From: Verrucomicrobiia bacterium
GTDB lineage: Bacteria; Zixibacteria; MSB-5A5; DSPP01
Direction of reading: 5' to 3'
Assembly (NCBI GenBank): GCA_035574275.1
Contig: DATLYY010000006.1
Coordinates: 1-54,998 of the forward strand
Length of the DNA: 54,998 bases
Position numbers and translations under genes: made by a program. How positions within the stretch are numbered: the stretch's first letter is position 1; every line of letters starts with the position of its first letter. This document shows, in pieces, positions 39,325-46,810 of this stretch. The notes below the pieces were generated by a model. It worked only from the letters and a program-made list of their open reading frames with translations. It ran no database searches and was not told where the DNA came from.

Positions 39325-41670
39325 ATGGCTAAAAAGCTTTGGTTTTCGGCGCTCTTCATCCTTCTAATCCCCACCCTTCTTTTTGCCTTTCAGCCGCTTT
39401 TTGATACGTGGCTAAGCCATGACGTTGGGTGGCTGCCGAATTCGGTGATTGCTGCGGATTTGGACGGGGATGGAAAACTTGATTTGATTGCTGTCAACGG
39501 TCCAAACAACACCGTTTCGGTTTTGAAAAACGGCGGGGATGGAGCTTTTGCCGCCAGGGTTGACTACACTGCTGGCAACTATCCTTATTCTGTTTTTGCC
39601 GCTGATTTGGACGGCGATGGAAAGCCGGATCTGGCAGTGGCCAATCTCTTTGGCCCCACCGTTTCGGTCTTGAAGAACAACGGTGATGGCACTTTTGCCA
39701 CCCACATTGAATACGTAACAGGAAGTCGTCCTTACTCAGTTTTTGCCGCGGATTTTGACGGGGATGGAAAATCGGATCTGGCGGTGGCGAATTTTTCTGA
39801 TACCACGGTTTCGGTGTTGAAGAACAACGGGGATGGGACTTTTGCCGCCAAGGTGGATTACGAAACAGGAGCCTATCCTCGCTCCGTTTTTGCCGCCGAT
39901 TTGGATGGGGATGGAAAGCCGGATCTGGCCGTAGCCAATAGTTACGACTCCAGCATTTCGATTTTAAAGAACAACGGGGATGGGACTTTTGCCGCCAAGG
40001 TGGACTACGAAACAGGAGCCTATCCTCACTCCGTTTTTGCCGCCGATGTGGATGGCGATGGGAAGTCAGATTTAGCCGTGGCAAATTTTATAGCCAAAAC
40101 CGTCTCAATCTTGAAGAACAACGGGGACGGAACCTTTGCGGCCAAGATTGACTACGCTACAGAGGGCAATCCTTACGCTGTTTTTGTCGCTGATTTGGAT
40201 GGGGATGGAAAGCCCGATTTGGCAGCGGTCAATGACTATCACAATAGCGTTTCGGTTTTGAAGAACAACGGAGATGGAACTTTTGCCGCTAAAATTGACT
40301 ATCCAACTGGTTCTCGCCCCTGGTCTGTGTATGCCGCTGATTTGGACGGGGATGGGAAACCGGATTTAGCCATAGGTAGTGTTCTTGCCCACGCTGTTTC
40401 GCTTCTGATAAACAAGGGAGATGGAACCTTTCCGGCTATCACTAAGGTTGACTACGCCGCCGGATACCGTCCCTACTCTGTTTTTGCCGCCGATTTTGAT
40501 GGAGATGGGAAGCCGGATGTGGTTACAGCTAATGTTGATAGCCACACCGTATCGGTCTTGAAAAACAATGGAGATGGCACTCTTGCCGCCAAGATGGACT
40601 ACGCAACTGGAAGCAGTCCTTACTCAGTATTTGCCGCCGATTTCGACGGGAATGGAAAACCGGATCTGGCGGTGGCCAATTATTATGGCTACTCCGTTTC
40701 GGTCTTTAAGAACAATGGAGACGGGACTTTTGCTACCAGAGTTGACTATGGCGCGGGACGTCATCCTTGTTCTGTATTTGCGGGCGATTTGGACGGGGAT
40801 GGCGATCCGGATTTGGCTGTGGCTAATGACGGTAGCAACGCCGTTTCGATTTTAAAAAATAATGGGGACGGAACATTTGCTGCCAAAGTGGACTACGCGA
40901 CCGGAATCTACCCTCGCTCAGTTTTTGCCGCCGATTTGGATGGGGATGGGAAGCCGGATTTAGCGGTGGCCAATGGTCAAAGCAACACCGTTTCGGTCTT
41001 GAAAAACAACGGGGACGGAACCTTCGCCCCCAAGGTGGACTATGGTACGGGGAGCTTTCCCCTCTCGGTTTTTGCCGCTGATTTGAACGAAGATGGGATA
41101 CCGGATTTGGCCGTGGCGAATGACAGCAGCAACACTGTTTCGGTCTTGAAGAACAATGGGGACGGCACTTTTGCCGCCAAAGTGGACTACAGTACGGGAG
41201 TTTATCCTCACTCTGTTTTTTCCGCAGATTTGGATGGAGATGGAAAGCCGGATTTAGTGTTGGCCAATGCTTATGGCAATGCCGTTTCGTTCTTAAAGAA
41301 CAATGGAGATGACACTTTTGCCCCCAAGGTGAACTACGGTACAGGAGGTTTTCCTTCCTCTGTGGTTGTCGCGGATTTTGACGGGGATGGGGATAAGGAT
41401 TTGGCCACGGCCAATTATGGGGACAACACCGTCTCAATATTGAGAAATTTGTCAATTCCTCTGAATTGTGCCGCCGTCAAAGGAGATTTAAATGGTGATG
41501 GAATCATAACGGTTTTTGACGTTGTATTGATATTGAACTGCACTTTCTTAAATGAAGGGAGTTGTAGCGACTGTTTCGCTGATGTGAATTGCAGCGGCAG
41601 TTTAACCCCTGTCGATGTAGTCCTCGAACTTTTTGCGGTTTATTTGAATCAACCTTTTCCCTGCTCGTAA
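39325..41670 (+). CDS. Secreted FG-GAP/VCBS repeat protein with dockerin-like end
   Basis: 781 residues: signal peptide (1-22), 14 tandem repeats of about 49 residues, then a dockerin-like module. Each repeat reads roughly SVFAADLDGDGKPDLAVAN then SVLKNNGDGTFAAKVDY. DxDGDGxxD is a calcium-binding loop, and such FG-GAP repeats fold as propeller blades; 14 would make two seven-bladed propellers. The end has two good EF-hand loops (GDLNGDGIITVFD, ADVNCSGSLTPVD). It probably mediates binding or adhesion; no enzyme motif is seen. GGAGGCGG lies before the ATG. Confidence 0.88.
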   Translation: MAKKLWFSALFILLIPTLLFAFQPLFDTWLSHDVGWLPNSVIAADLDGDGKLDLIAVNGPNNTVSVLKNGGDGAFAARVDYTAGNYPYSVFAADLDGDGKPDLAVANLFGPTVSVLKNNGDGTFATHIEYVTGSRPYSVFAADFDGDGKSDLAVANFSDTTVSVLKNNGDGTFAAKVDYETGAYPRSVFAADLDGDGKPDLAVANSYDSSISILKNNGDGTFAAKVDYETGAYPHSVFAADVDGDGKSDLAVANFIAKTVSILKNNGDGTFAAKIDYATEGNPYAVFVADLDGDGKPDLAAVNDYHNSVSVLKNNGDGTFAAKIDYPTGSRPWSVYAADLDGDGKPDLAIGSVLAHAVSLLINKGDGTFPAITKVDYAAGYRPYSVFAADFDGDGKPDVVTANVDSHTVSVLKNNGDGTLAAKMDYATGSSPYSVFAADFDGNGKPDLAVANYYGYSVSVFKNNGDGTFATRVDYGAGRHPCSVFAGDLDGDGDPDLAVANDGSNAVSILKNNGDGTFAAKVDYATGIYPRSVFAADLDGDGKPDLAVANGQSNTVSVLKNNGDGTFAPKVDYGTGSFPLSVFAADLNEDGIPDLAVANDSSNTVSVLKNNGDGTFAAKVDYSTGVYPHSVFSADLDGDGKPDLVLANAYGNAVSFLKNNGDDTFAPKVNYGTGGFPSSVVVADFDGDGDKDLATANYGDNTVSILRNLSIPLNCAAVKGDLNGDGIITVFDVVLILNCTFLNEGSCSDCFADVNCSGSLTPVDVVLELFAVYLNQPFPCS

Positions 41671-41695
41671 ATAAAAAGAGCGAAAAAGATTTTTT

Positions 41696-41718
41696 GTAGA
41701 GGCGGGGTCACCCCGCCC
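41696..41718. repeat. GTAGRGGCGGGGT palindromic element, copy 1
   Basis: Stem GGCGGGG/CCCCGCC (41701-41707, 41711-41717) with a 3-base loop, preceded by GTAGA. The 23 bases match the reverse complement of 54213-54235 at 21 positions. It could act as a weak terminator of the FG-GAP gene but lacks a good T-tract. Confidence 0.55.
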
Positions 41719-41746
41719 GCTCTTATCTTTGATTCCCAACAACTTA

Positions 41747-41754
41747 AAAAATTT
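41747..41754. repeat. Target site duplication, left copy
   Basis: AAAAATTT, identical to 44009-44016. Eight-base, AT-rich duplications are characteristic of IS1595-family insertion. Confidence 0.85.
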
Positions 41755-41778
41755 GGTAATTATATACTTGACACACCC
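41755..41778. repeat. Left terminal inverted repeat
   Basis: 24 bp beginning GGTAATTATATAC and ending CACACCC. It differs from the right end at positions 13, 16 and 19. Confidence 0.9.
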
Positions 41779-41796
41779 GTTTTTATGTATTATATT
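41768..41796 (+). promoter_or_regulatory. Transposon promoter overlapping the left inverted repeat
   Basis: TTGACA at 41768-41773 (inside the repeat), 17 bases, TATATT at 41791-41796. A near-consensus promoter for the three-gene transposon operon; transcription would start about 20 bases before the transposase ATG. Confidence 0.75.
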
Positions 41797-41824
41797 GGGT
41801 GCGTAGAGTAAATAAGGAGGATTG

Positions 41825-42745
41825 ATGACATACAATAGTTTGTTGGAATTAACCGAGGCGTTTCCGACCGAACAAAGCTGTATCCGGCATCTTGAAAAAC
41901 TACGCTGGCCAGAAGGGGTAGTTTGTCCGAATTGCCAAGCCAGTCGGAAAATCGGCGAAATTAAAACCCGGAACCTTTACAAGTGTGGCGATTGCAAAAA
42001 GCAGTTTAGCGTTCGCATCGGAACGATTTTCGAGGAAAGCCGTATTTCCTTGCGAAAATGGTTTATGGCCATTTGGCTAATTAGCTCTCATAAAAAGGGA
42101 ATTTCGAGTTGCCAGCTTGCCAAAGATATTCGGGTTACGCAAAAAACCGCTTGGTTTATGTTGCATCGCATTCGAGAAATTTCCAGCAAGATAAATGGCG
42201 GCACTTCGCACTTGACAGGGTTGGTAGAAATTGATGATACTTACATCGGCGGAAAGGAGCGAAACAAGCATAAGGACAAACGCCTCACCGGAACGCAAGG
42301 CCGGAGTATAAAAGGCAAAACTCCCGTTTTCGGAATGATGCAAAGAGGCGGCAATATCAAAACCTTCAAAGTGAAAAACCTACAGGGAGTAACGGTTAAT
42401 GTCATTGTGCGGGAAAATGTCGCTCCCAAAGCGAGGGTCATCACCGATGAATATACCGGCTATCAATTTGAACCGCTCGGCCTTGACCAACAACGGGTAA
42501 ATCATTCCCGGCGGGAGTATGTAATCGGCCAACTCCATACCAACAACATTGAGGGGGCTTGGTCTTTGCTGAAACGTGGCATTTTGGGCATCTATCACCA
42601 CGTCAGCGATAAGCACCTGCAACGCTACCTTGACGAATTTGTTTCCAAGTTTAATAGCCGGAAAACAAAAGACCCAATCCGGGTTGACAATTTTTTGGCC
42701 GGTTCGGAGGGTTTGCGCCTCACCTATGAGGGGTTGACTTCGTGA
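41825..42745 (+). CDS. IS1595-family (ISXO2-like) transposase
   Basis: 306 residues. An N-terminal zinc ribbon has Cys34/Cys37 and Cys54/Cys57 (CPNC, CGDC). A helix-turn-helix-like region follows (KGISSCQLAKDIRVTQKTAW). The catalytic domain offers Asp137 (VEIDDTYIGG), Asp208 (VITDEYTGY) and, near the end, HTNNIEGAWSLLKRGILG with Asn240 and Glu243. GGAGG precedes the ATG at 41825; a TTG three bases earlier is less likely. Its stop overlaps the GTG start of the methyltransferase (GTGA), so the two are coupled. The gene is intact. Confidence 0.95.
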   Translation: MTYNSLLELTEAFPTEQSCIRHLEKLRWPEGVVCPNCQASRKIGEIKTRNLYKCGDCKKQFSVRIGTIFEESRISLRKWFMAIWLISSHKKGISSCQLAKDIRVTQKTAWFMLHRIREISSKINGGTSHLTGLVEIDDTYIGGKERNKHKDKRLTGTQGRSIKGKTPVFGMMQRGGNIKTFKVKNLQGVTVNVIVRENVAPKARVITDEYTGYQFEPLGLDQQRVNHSRREYVIGQLHTNNIEGAWSLLKRGILGIYHHVSDKHLQRYLDEFVSKFNSRKTKDPIRVDNFLAGSEGLRLTYEGLTS

Positions 42746-43704
42746 AAAATTCTTTCAATGATTTACTTGGTCAATTAGTTCGCCCGAAATCGGCAAAACC
42801 GGAACCGTTTGTCGAACTTATTCACGGCGATTGCCTGGTCAAAATGAAGGACATTCCCAACAACTCCATTCACTTGGTTTTGACCGACCCGCCTTATTTC
42901 CTCGATTGTTTAAGTGATGAATGGGATACGGAGAAAATCAACAAAAGGAAAAAGCGGGCGGGAATTGTAGGTGGTTTGCCCGTTGGAATGAAGTTTGACC
43001 CTCAACAAGGAGTGGAACTGCAAAAATTTTTCGAGTCAGTATCGAAAGAAGTTTTACGCATCCTTGTTCCCGGTGCATTTTTTATTTCGTTTAGCCAGCC
43101 CCGTCTTTCCCATAGAATGATTATCGGAGCGGAAAATTCCGGTTTTGAAATTCGGGATTTGCTGGCGTGGCACTATCGAAACAAGGCACAATTTAAGGCG
43201 TTTTCTCAAGACCATTTTGTCAGGAAAATGAACATTTCCAATCTTGAGAAAAAAGACCTTATTCGGCAAATGCAGGGAAGAAAAACGCCTCAATTAAGAC
43301 CGCAGTTTGAAACAATGATGTTGGCACAAAAACCGAAAGAGGGAACTTTCGTTGAAAATTGGAAAAAGTGGAAAGCTGGCCTTATAGATGCGACCCGCAC
43401 TTTGAACGGAACAAAAAGTCCCTCCACTTTGATGACTGTCGATAAGCCCATCCGGGAAAAATATAATTTGCATTTAACCGTAAAGCCGGTTCATCTTCTA
43501 AAACATTTGATTGAACTTTTTACAATCGGCGGCCAAGTTGTATGCGACCCCTTCCTCGGAAGCGGTTCAACTGCTCTTGCCGCAATTCAGGCGGAACCGG
43601 AACCGAGAAGCTGTATCGGTATTGAAATCAACAAGGAATTTTTGAAAATAGCGCAAGAAAGGTTACGGGACTTTAACGTCATACAAGGAGCGAAAAATGC
43701 TTAG
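42742..43704 (+). CDS. DNA (adenine-N6 or cytosine-N4) methyltransferase, transposon passenger
   Basis: 320 residues. Motif IV is DPPY at residues 49-52 and the AdoMet motif I is DPFLGSGSTALAA near residues 269-281, so the order is that of beta-class enzymes; the middle (about 100-240) is the target-recognition region. DPPY favours adenine methylation. No restriction enzyme is recognisable beside it, so it looks like an orphan methylase carried by the transposon. The GTG start overlaps the transposase stop, and the end overlaps the next gene by 8 bp. The target sequence cannot be predicted. Confidence 0.92.
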   Translation: MKNSFNDLLGQLVRPKSAKPEPFVELIHGDCLVKMKDIPNNSIHLVLTDPPYFLDCLSDEWDTEKINKRKKRAGIVGGLPVGMKFDPQQGVELQKFFESVSKEVLRILVPGAFFISFSQPRLSHRMIIGAENSGFEIRDLLAWHYRNKAQFKAFSQDHFVRKMNISNLEKKDLIRQMQGRKTPQLRPQFETMMLAQKPKEGTFVENWKKWKAGLIDATRTLNGTKSPSTLMTVDKPIREKYNLHLTVKPVHLLKHLIELFTIGGQVVCDPFLGSGSTALAAIQAEPEPRSCIGIEINKEFLKIAQERLRDFNVIQGAKNA

Positions 43705-43990
43705 ACCAAGACAACTTGCCCGCATCGGCACGTTCCATATGCACGAGGCCATTTTGGATGTGCTGGAAGAACATTATGAGGAAGGACACGGACTCGGAGC
43801 CGCCGAAATTAGCAGGCGATTAGGCGTTTGGCGCATAGGCCCGCCCTTAAATGACGCAATCGTAACGGGCTACTTGCTTGAACTCGAATCGCAAAAAAGA
43901 GCTGAGCGGGTTCCCCAGGCCGATAATAGGGGCGGCTGGCGTTTGACTGCCGAAGAACACGAGCGCAGACGGGATGATATTGCGGGGTGA
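43697..43990 (+). CDS. Small winged-helix-like protein, transposon passenger
   Basis: 97 residues, unknown family. A helical segment AILDVLEEHYEEGHGLGAAE is followed by ISRRLGVWRIGPPLNDAIV, then TGYLLELESQKRAERV and GGWRLT, a layout like a winged helix that binds DNA. It overlaps the methyltransferase end by 8 bp, with AAGGAG before the ATG. Its TGA (43988-43990) lies inside the right inverted repeat. It could control the operon or assist the methylase; this is inference. Confidence 0.6.
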   Translation: MLRPRQLARIGTFHMHEAILDVLEEHYEEGHGLGAAEISRRLGVWRIGPPLNDAIVTGYLLELESQKRAERVPQADNRGGWRLTAEEHERRRDDIAG

Positions 43991-44008
43991 GTTAAATATA
44001 TAATTACC
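43985..44008. repeat. Right terminal inverted repeat
   Basis: Starts GGGTGAGTTAAATATATAAT and ends TACC; its reverse complement matches the left end in 21 of 24 positions. Confidence 0.9.
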
Positions 44009-44016
44009 AAAAATTT
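44009..44016. repeat. Target site duplication, right copy
   Basis: AAAAATTT, identical to 41747-41754. Confidence 0.85.
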
Positions 44017-44182
44017 TTAGAAAATTTTTTTCTTCTTAAGATCGCAGGTTTTATCAAAATTCCCATCTTTTTCGCCTCCAACCTGCTCTCGGCCAACGGC
44101 TTCGCAAAATCACAACAACTTCGGAGTGAATAATGGGTGGTGGGCCTATAGTAGAGGGACGTGGTGCGGGGTTTTTGGATTT

Positions 44183-44221
44183 TCACTAATCCCTAATCCC
44201 CAATCCCTGCTCCCTGTTTTA
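44183..44221. repeat. GGGATTAG-type dispersed repeat, copy 2
   Basis: Reads CACTAATCCCTAATCCCCAA then TCCCTGCTCCCTGTTTT on the plus strand, the reverse complement of the type at 18688-18724 (AAAACAGGG...GGGATTAGTG). The surrounding gap 44017-44245 has no gene that I can see. Confidence 0.5.
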
Positions 44222-44245
44222 TTTCCCCGCCCTTGCAAAATCGAT

Positions 44246-45442
44246 TTACAATTCATTCGCCAATAAATGCAAAAACAGCCCCACGTCCGTCACCACCCCC
44301 CAGGCCTGGGAGGAGCCGCGGTCGGAGAGCTTGGTGACCACCGCCGGGTTGATGTCCACGCAGATGGTCTTGACCCAGGAAGGGAGCATGTTGCCTGTGG
44401 CGATGGAATGGAGCATCGAGGAGAGCATCAAAACCACGGTGGCGTTCTTCAAATATTTCCCATAGGCCGCTTGCGCTTCGATAAAGTCGGTAATCACCTC
44501 CGGCAGGGGGCCGTCGTCCCGCAGCGAACCGGCCAAAACAAACGGGATTTTCGATTTCACGCATTGATGCATTATCCCCGATTTCAAAACCCCCTTGCGC
44601 ACGGCTGAAGGAATATCCCCCGCCAAACGAATGGCGTTGATGGCCCGCATATGGTGCTGGTGGCCGTGCTCAATCGGCTGGCCGGTTTTGGTGTCCACCC
44701 CCAGTGAAGTGCCGTAAAGCGCCTCTTCAATGTCGTGAACCGCCAGCGCGTTGCCGGCCAAAAGGGCTTTTACGTATCCCTTCCGCAGTAATTTGCACAA
44801 AGCCGGCCCGCCGCCGGTATGCACCACCACCGGCCCGGCCACAACTACGAGCCGCTCGTTTTTATCCTTCAGCAGTTTGGCGATTTTCTTGACCGCCAGC
44901 TCCACTTTCCGTTCGGAGGAGACCTCGTTGGACATAAAGGAAAACTCCGATCGGTCGCGCGACTTGGCTTCCGGCACAATGCGGATTCCTTCGTGCCCCA
45001 TTACGACTAAATCTCCTTTTCTCAAATCCCGCAGCTTGCAGCAGAATGCTTTCTTGCCTTTCACCACGATGCTGGCATCCATCCGTTGCTCGCCCACTTT
45101 AGTCCAGTTGCCGTCCAGCCGCACCCAGGTTTCGTGGTTGGTGGTGGAGTAAAATCCCTCCGGCGCCGCCCCATCCTTGGGGGCCTTTTTCAGAATAATG
45201 GAGGCCTCTTCCGCCGGGCGGCAGCCCAAATCGGAAAGTTCGGAGAGAATAAATTCCAGTTTTTTCTCATTTGGGGCGAAAACCTTCAGCCGGGCGGTGC
45301 TCTCCTCCTCGTTGGTTTTTCCCATCCGGAAGGAAAGGATTTCAAAATTCCCGCCGGAGGTGACGATGCGGTCCAAAATCGTTGACATTATTCCTGAATC
45401 GACCAGATGCCCCTTGGCAATTATCTCTTTTTGCGTTCGCAT
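44246..45442 (-). CDS. TIGR00300 (LOR/SDH-domain) protein, possible ornithine cyclodeaminase
   Basis: 398 residues. An N-terminal half with the LOR/SDH-type domain (GHLVDSGIMSTILDRIV, FEILSFRMGKTNEEESTARL) and a C-terminal NAD-binding-like half (VVVAGPVVVHTGGGPALCKL, AGNALAVHDIEEALYGTSLG, GHQHHMRAINAIRLAGDI). Relatives include the archaeal-type ornithine cyclodeaminase and the C-terminal part of cyanobacterial AgrE/ArgZ, which make proline from ornithine; that function is inferred. It follows tolC by 6 bases on the same strand. No arginine pathway genes are nearby. Confidence 0.75.
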   Translation of the reverse strand: MRTQKEIIAKGHLVDSGIMSTILDRIVTSGGNFEILSFRMGKTNEEESTARLKVFAPNEKKLEFILSELSDLGCRPAEEASIILKKAPKDGAAPEGFYSTTNHETWVRLDGNWTKVGEQRMDASIVVKGKKAFCCKLRDLRKGDLVVMGHEGIRIVPEAKSRDRSEFSFMSNEVSSERKVELAVKKIAKLLKDKNERLVVVAGPVVVHTGGGPALCKLLRKGYVKALLAGNALAVHDIEEALYGTSLGVDTKTGQPIEHGHQHHMRAINAIRLAGDIPSAVRKGVLKSGIMHQCVKSKIPFVLAGSLRDDGPLPEVITDFIEAQAAYGKYLKNATVVLMLSSMLHSIATGNMLPSWVKTICVDINPAVVTKLSDRGSSQAWGVVTDVGLFLHLLANEL

Positions 45443-45448
45443 ACGCTC

Positions 45449-46744
45449 CTATTCAATTTTCTGCCCGGCCGCTTTTTCCAGGCGGGCCTTGGCGATAAGA
45501 TAGTTGGAAACGGCGGCAAAGTAAGCGGTCTGGGCGGAGAGGGCCGAAAGCTCGGCATCCAGTTCTTCCAGATTGGTTATTACTCCCGCTTCGTACTGCA
45601 CCTTGGCAATCTCGAGCGCTTTTTGCGCCAGCGCAATGTTGGCCTTCAAGGCGACAGAATTTTCCAGGGCCACCCCCAGTTCATAATACGCCTGACGAAC
45701 TTCCTGCTCGATTTGCGCCTCGGTTTCCTTGATGGTCAAGTCCAAGGCCTTTTTCTGATTTTCTATTTCTTCCACTTTGTAGCGGGAATGAAAGCCGGAA
45801 AAGAGGGGGAAGATGATTCCCGCGCCGGCGTTCCAGTCCAGCTTCCAGACCTGCCGGGCGTTGAAGGGGTTTTTGTATTCGAGGTTGGAAAAAACCGAAA
45901 GGGAGGGGCGGTTTTCCACGGCCGCCAGCGCCAGCGCCCGGCGCAAAACCTGTTTTTCAACCGCCAGCGATTTCAATTCGGGGCGGTTGATTTTAGCTCT
46001 CGCAGTTGCTTCGTCAAGGTTTATCTCGACCGATTTAAATTCGAGTCCGCCCCCGAGTTCCAATGGATCGTCAATTGAAAGACCCAACAGATTGCGCAGC
46101 CGGTCATAAAGCGTCTTCAACCGCGCTTCGGCTTCCTTGATGGGCACTCTGGCGTTGGCCAGCTCTACTTTGGCGCGGAGCTCTTCAAAATTGGTCGCCT
46201 GCCCCACGGCCAGTTTGTTTTCCACCGTTTTCAAATGCCGTTCCAAGCTCTCCGCCGATTTTTTGCGGACCTCCAGATTCTTTTCCAAAGCCAAAGCCGA
46301 CCAGAAAAGCTCGGTTGTTGCCAGCTTGATTTCCTCCTCCGACTGGGCCAGTTTCAAGCTTTCGGCAATAACCCGTTCCTTTTCGATGCGATACGGCTGG
46401 GCAATTTTTCCCCAAGTGAAAAGCGGGGCGTTTGCCGAAAGCCGGGCCAGATAATTATCCTCAAAGCCGGTGGTGATTTGCCGCTCGGCAGGAATTAGGG
46501 GAGGCATCGCCGGAATGAGGGCGCCCGGCGCATTGCCGAGCCGTGTGTAGGTGGCGGAGAGGCCGAGCGTCGGGTAAAAGGCCGAACGGGCCTGCCCGGC
46601 CTTGGAACGTTGCGCTTTCACCCGGCTTTTGGCCGCCTGCAAGAGCCGGTTTTGGGAAAGCGCCTGTTGGATGCATTCTTCCAGCGTAAGGGCGTGGGAA
46701 TCGGCCGTCCAGAGAAGAATTGCGAAAGTCCAGAATTTTTTCAT
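45449..46744 (-). CDS. TolC-family outer membrane efflux protein
   Basis: 431 residues: signal peptide (MKKFWTFAILLWTADSHA), then LTLEECIQQALSQNRLLQAA typical of the mature TolC start, two long helical hairpin repeats (for example AQSEEEIKLATTELFWSALA and AQIEQEVRQAYYELGVALEN). It forms a channel across outer membrane and periplasm. No inner-membrane pump or adaptor gene adjoins it, so its substrate is unknown; it could also serve type I secretion. The terminator at 46758-46793 separates it from the OmpA-type gene upstream. Confidence 0.92.
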   Translation of the reverse strand: MKKFWTFAILLWTADSHALTLEECIQQALSQNRLLQAAKSRVKAQRSKAGQARSAFYPTLGLSATYTRLGNAPGALIPAMPPLIPAERQITTGFEDNYLARLSANAPLFTWGKIAQPYRIEKERVIAESLKLAQSEEEIKLATTELFWSALALEKNLEVRKKSAESLERHLKTVENKLAVGQATNFEELRAKVELANARVPIKEAEARLKTLYDRLRNLLGLSIDDPLELGGGLEFKSVEINLDEATARAKINRPELKSLAVEKQVLRRALALAAVENRPSLSVFSNLEYKNPFNARQVWKLDWNAGAGIIFPLFSGFHSRYKVEEIENQKKALDLTIKETEAQIEQEVRQAYYELGVALENSVALKANIALAQKALEIAKVQYEAGVITNLEELDAELSALSAQTAYFAAVSNYLIAKARLEKAAGQKIE

Positions 46745-46757
46745 CCGTTCACCAATA

Positions 46758-46793
46758 AAAAAAGCCCCGAAAAATAACTTTCGGGGCTCAAAA
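46758..46793 (-). terminator. Hairpin terminator of the OmpA-type gene, probably bidirectional
   Basis: AGCCCCGAAA (46763-46772) pairs with TTTCGGGGCT (46779-46788). An A-run on the left gives a T-tract for minus-strand transcripts, and TCAAAAAA on the right is also A-rich rather than T-rich, so it ends mainly the minus-strand gene at 46811-47443. Confidence 0.85.
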
Positions 46794-46810
46794 AAGCTAC
46801 TGCGCGAAAA

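Larger units (their letters stand above)
41755..44008 (+). mobile_element. Complete IS1595-family transposon with passenger genes (2254 bp)
   Basis: Bounded by 24-bp inverted repeats (41755-41778 and 43985-44008; 21 of 24 positions match; both begin GGTAATTATATA and end CACCC inward) and flanked by the 8-bp duplication AAAAATTT. Inside are three overlapping genes on one strand: a DDE-type transposase of the ISXO2/IS1595 kind, a DNA methyltransferase and a small winged-helix-like protein. The promoter -35 lies in the left repeat and the last stop codon in the right repeat, so the element is fully packed. All parts look intact, which suggests a recent arrival. Confidence 0.92.

Noticed and set aside
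39400-41460. Regular repeats that might be taken for a CRISPR array
   Set aside because: Units of 147 bp are continuous, coding, and translate to FG-GAP repeats; there are no spacers and no cas genes.
42742-43990. Complete restriction-modification system on the transposon
   Set aside because: The third protein is only 97 residues, with no nuclease motif; it looks DNA-binding, so only the methylase half is supported.
44017-44182. Gene in the gap after the transposon
   Set aside because: Only short frames without ribosome-binding site or recognisable protein sequence; nothing could be supported.
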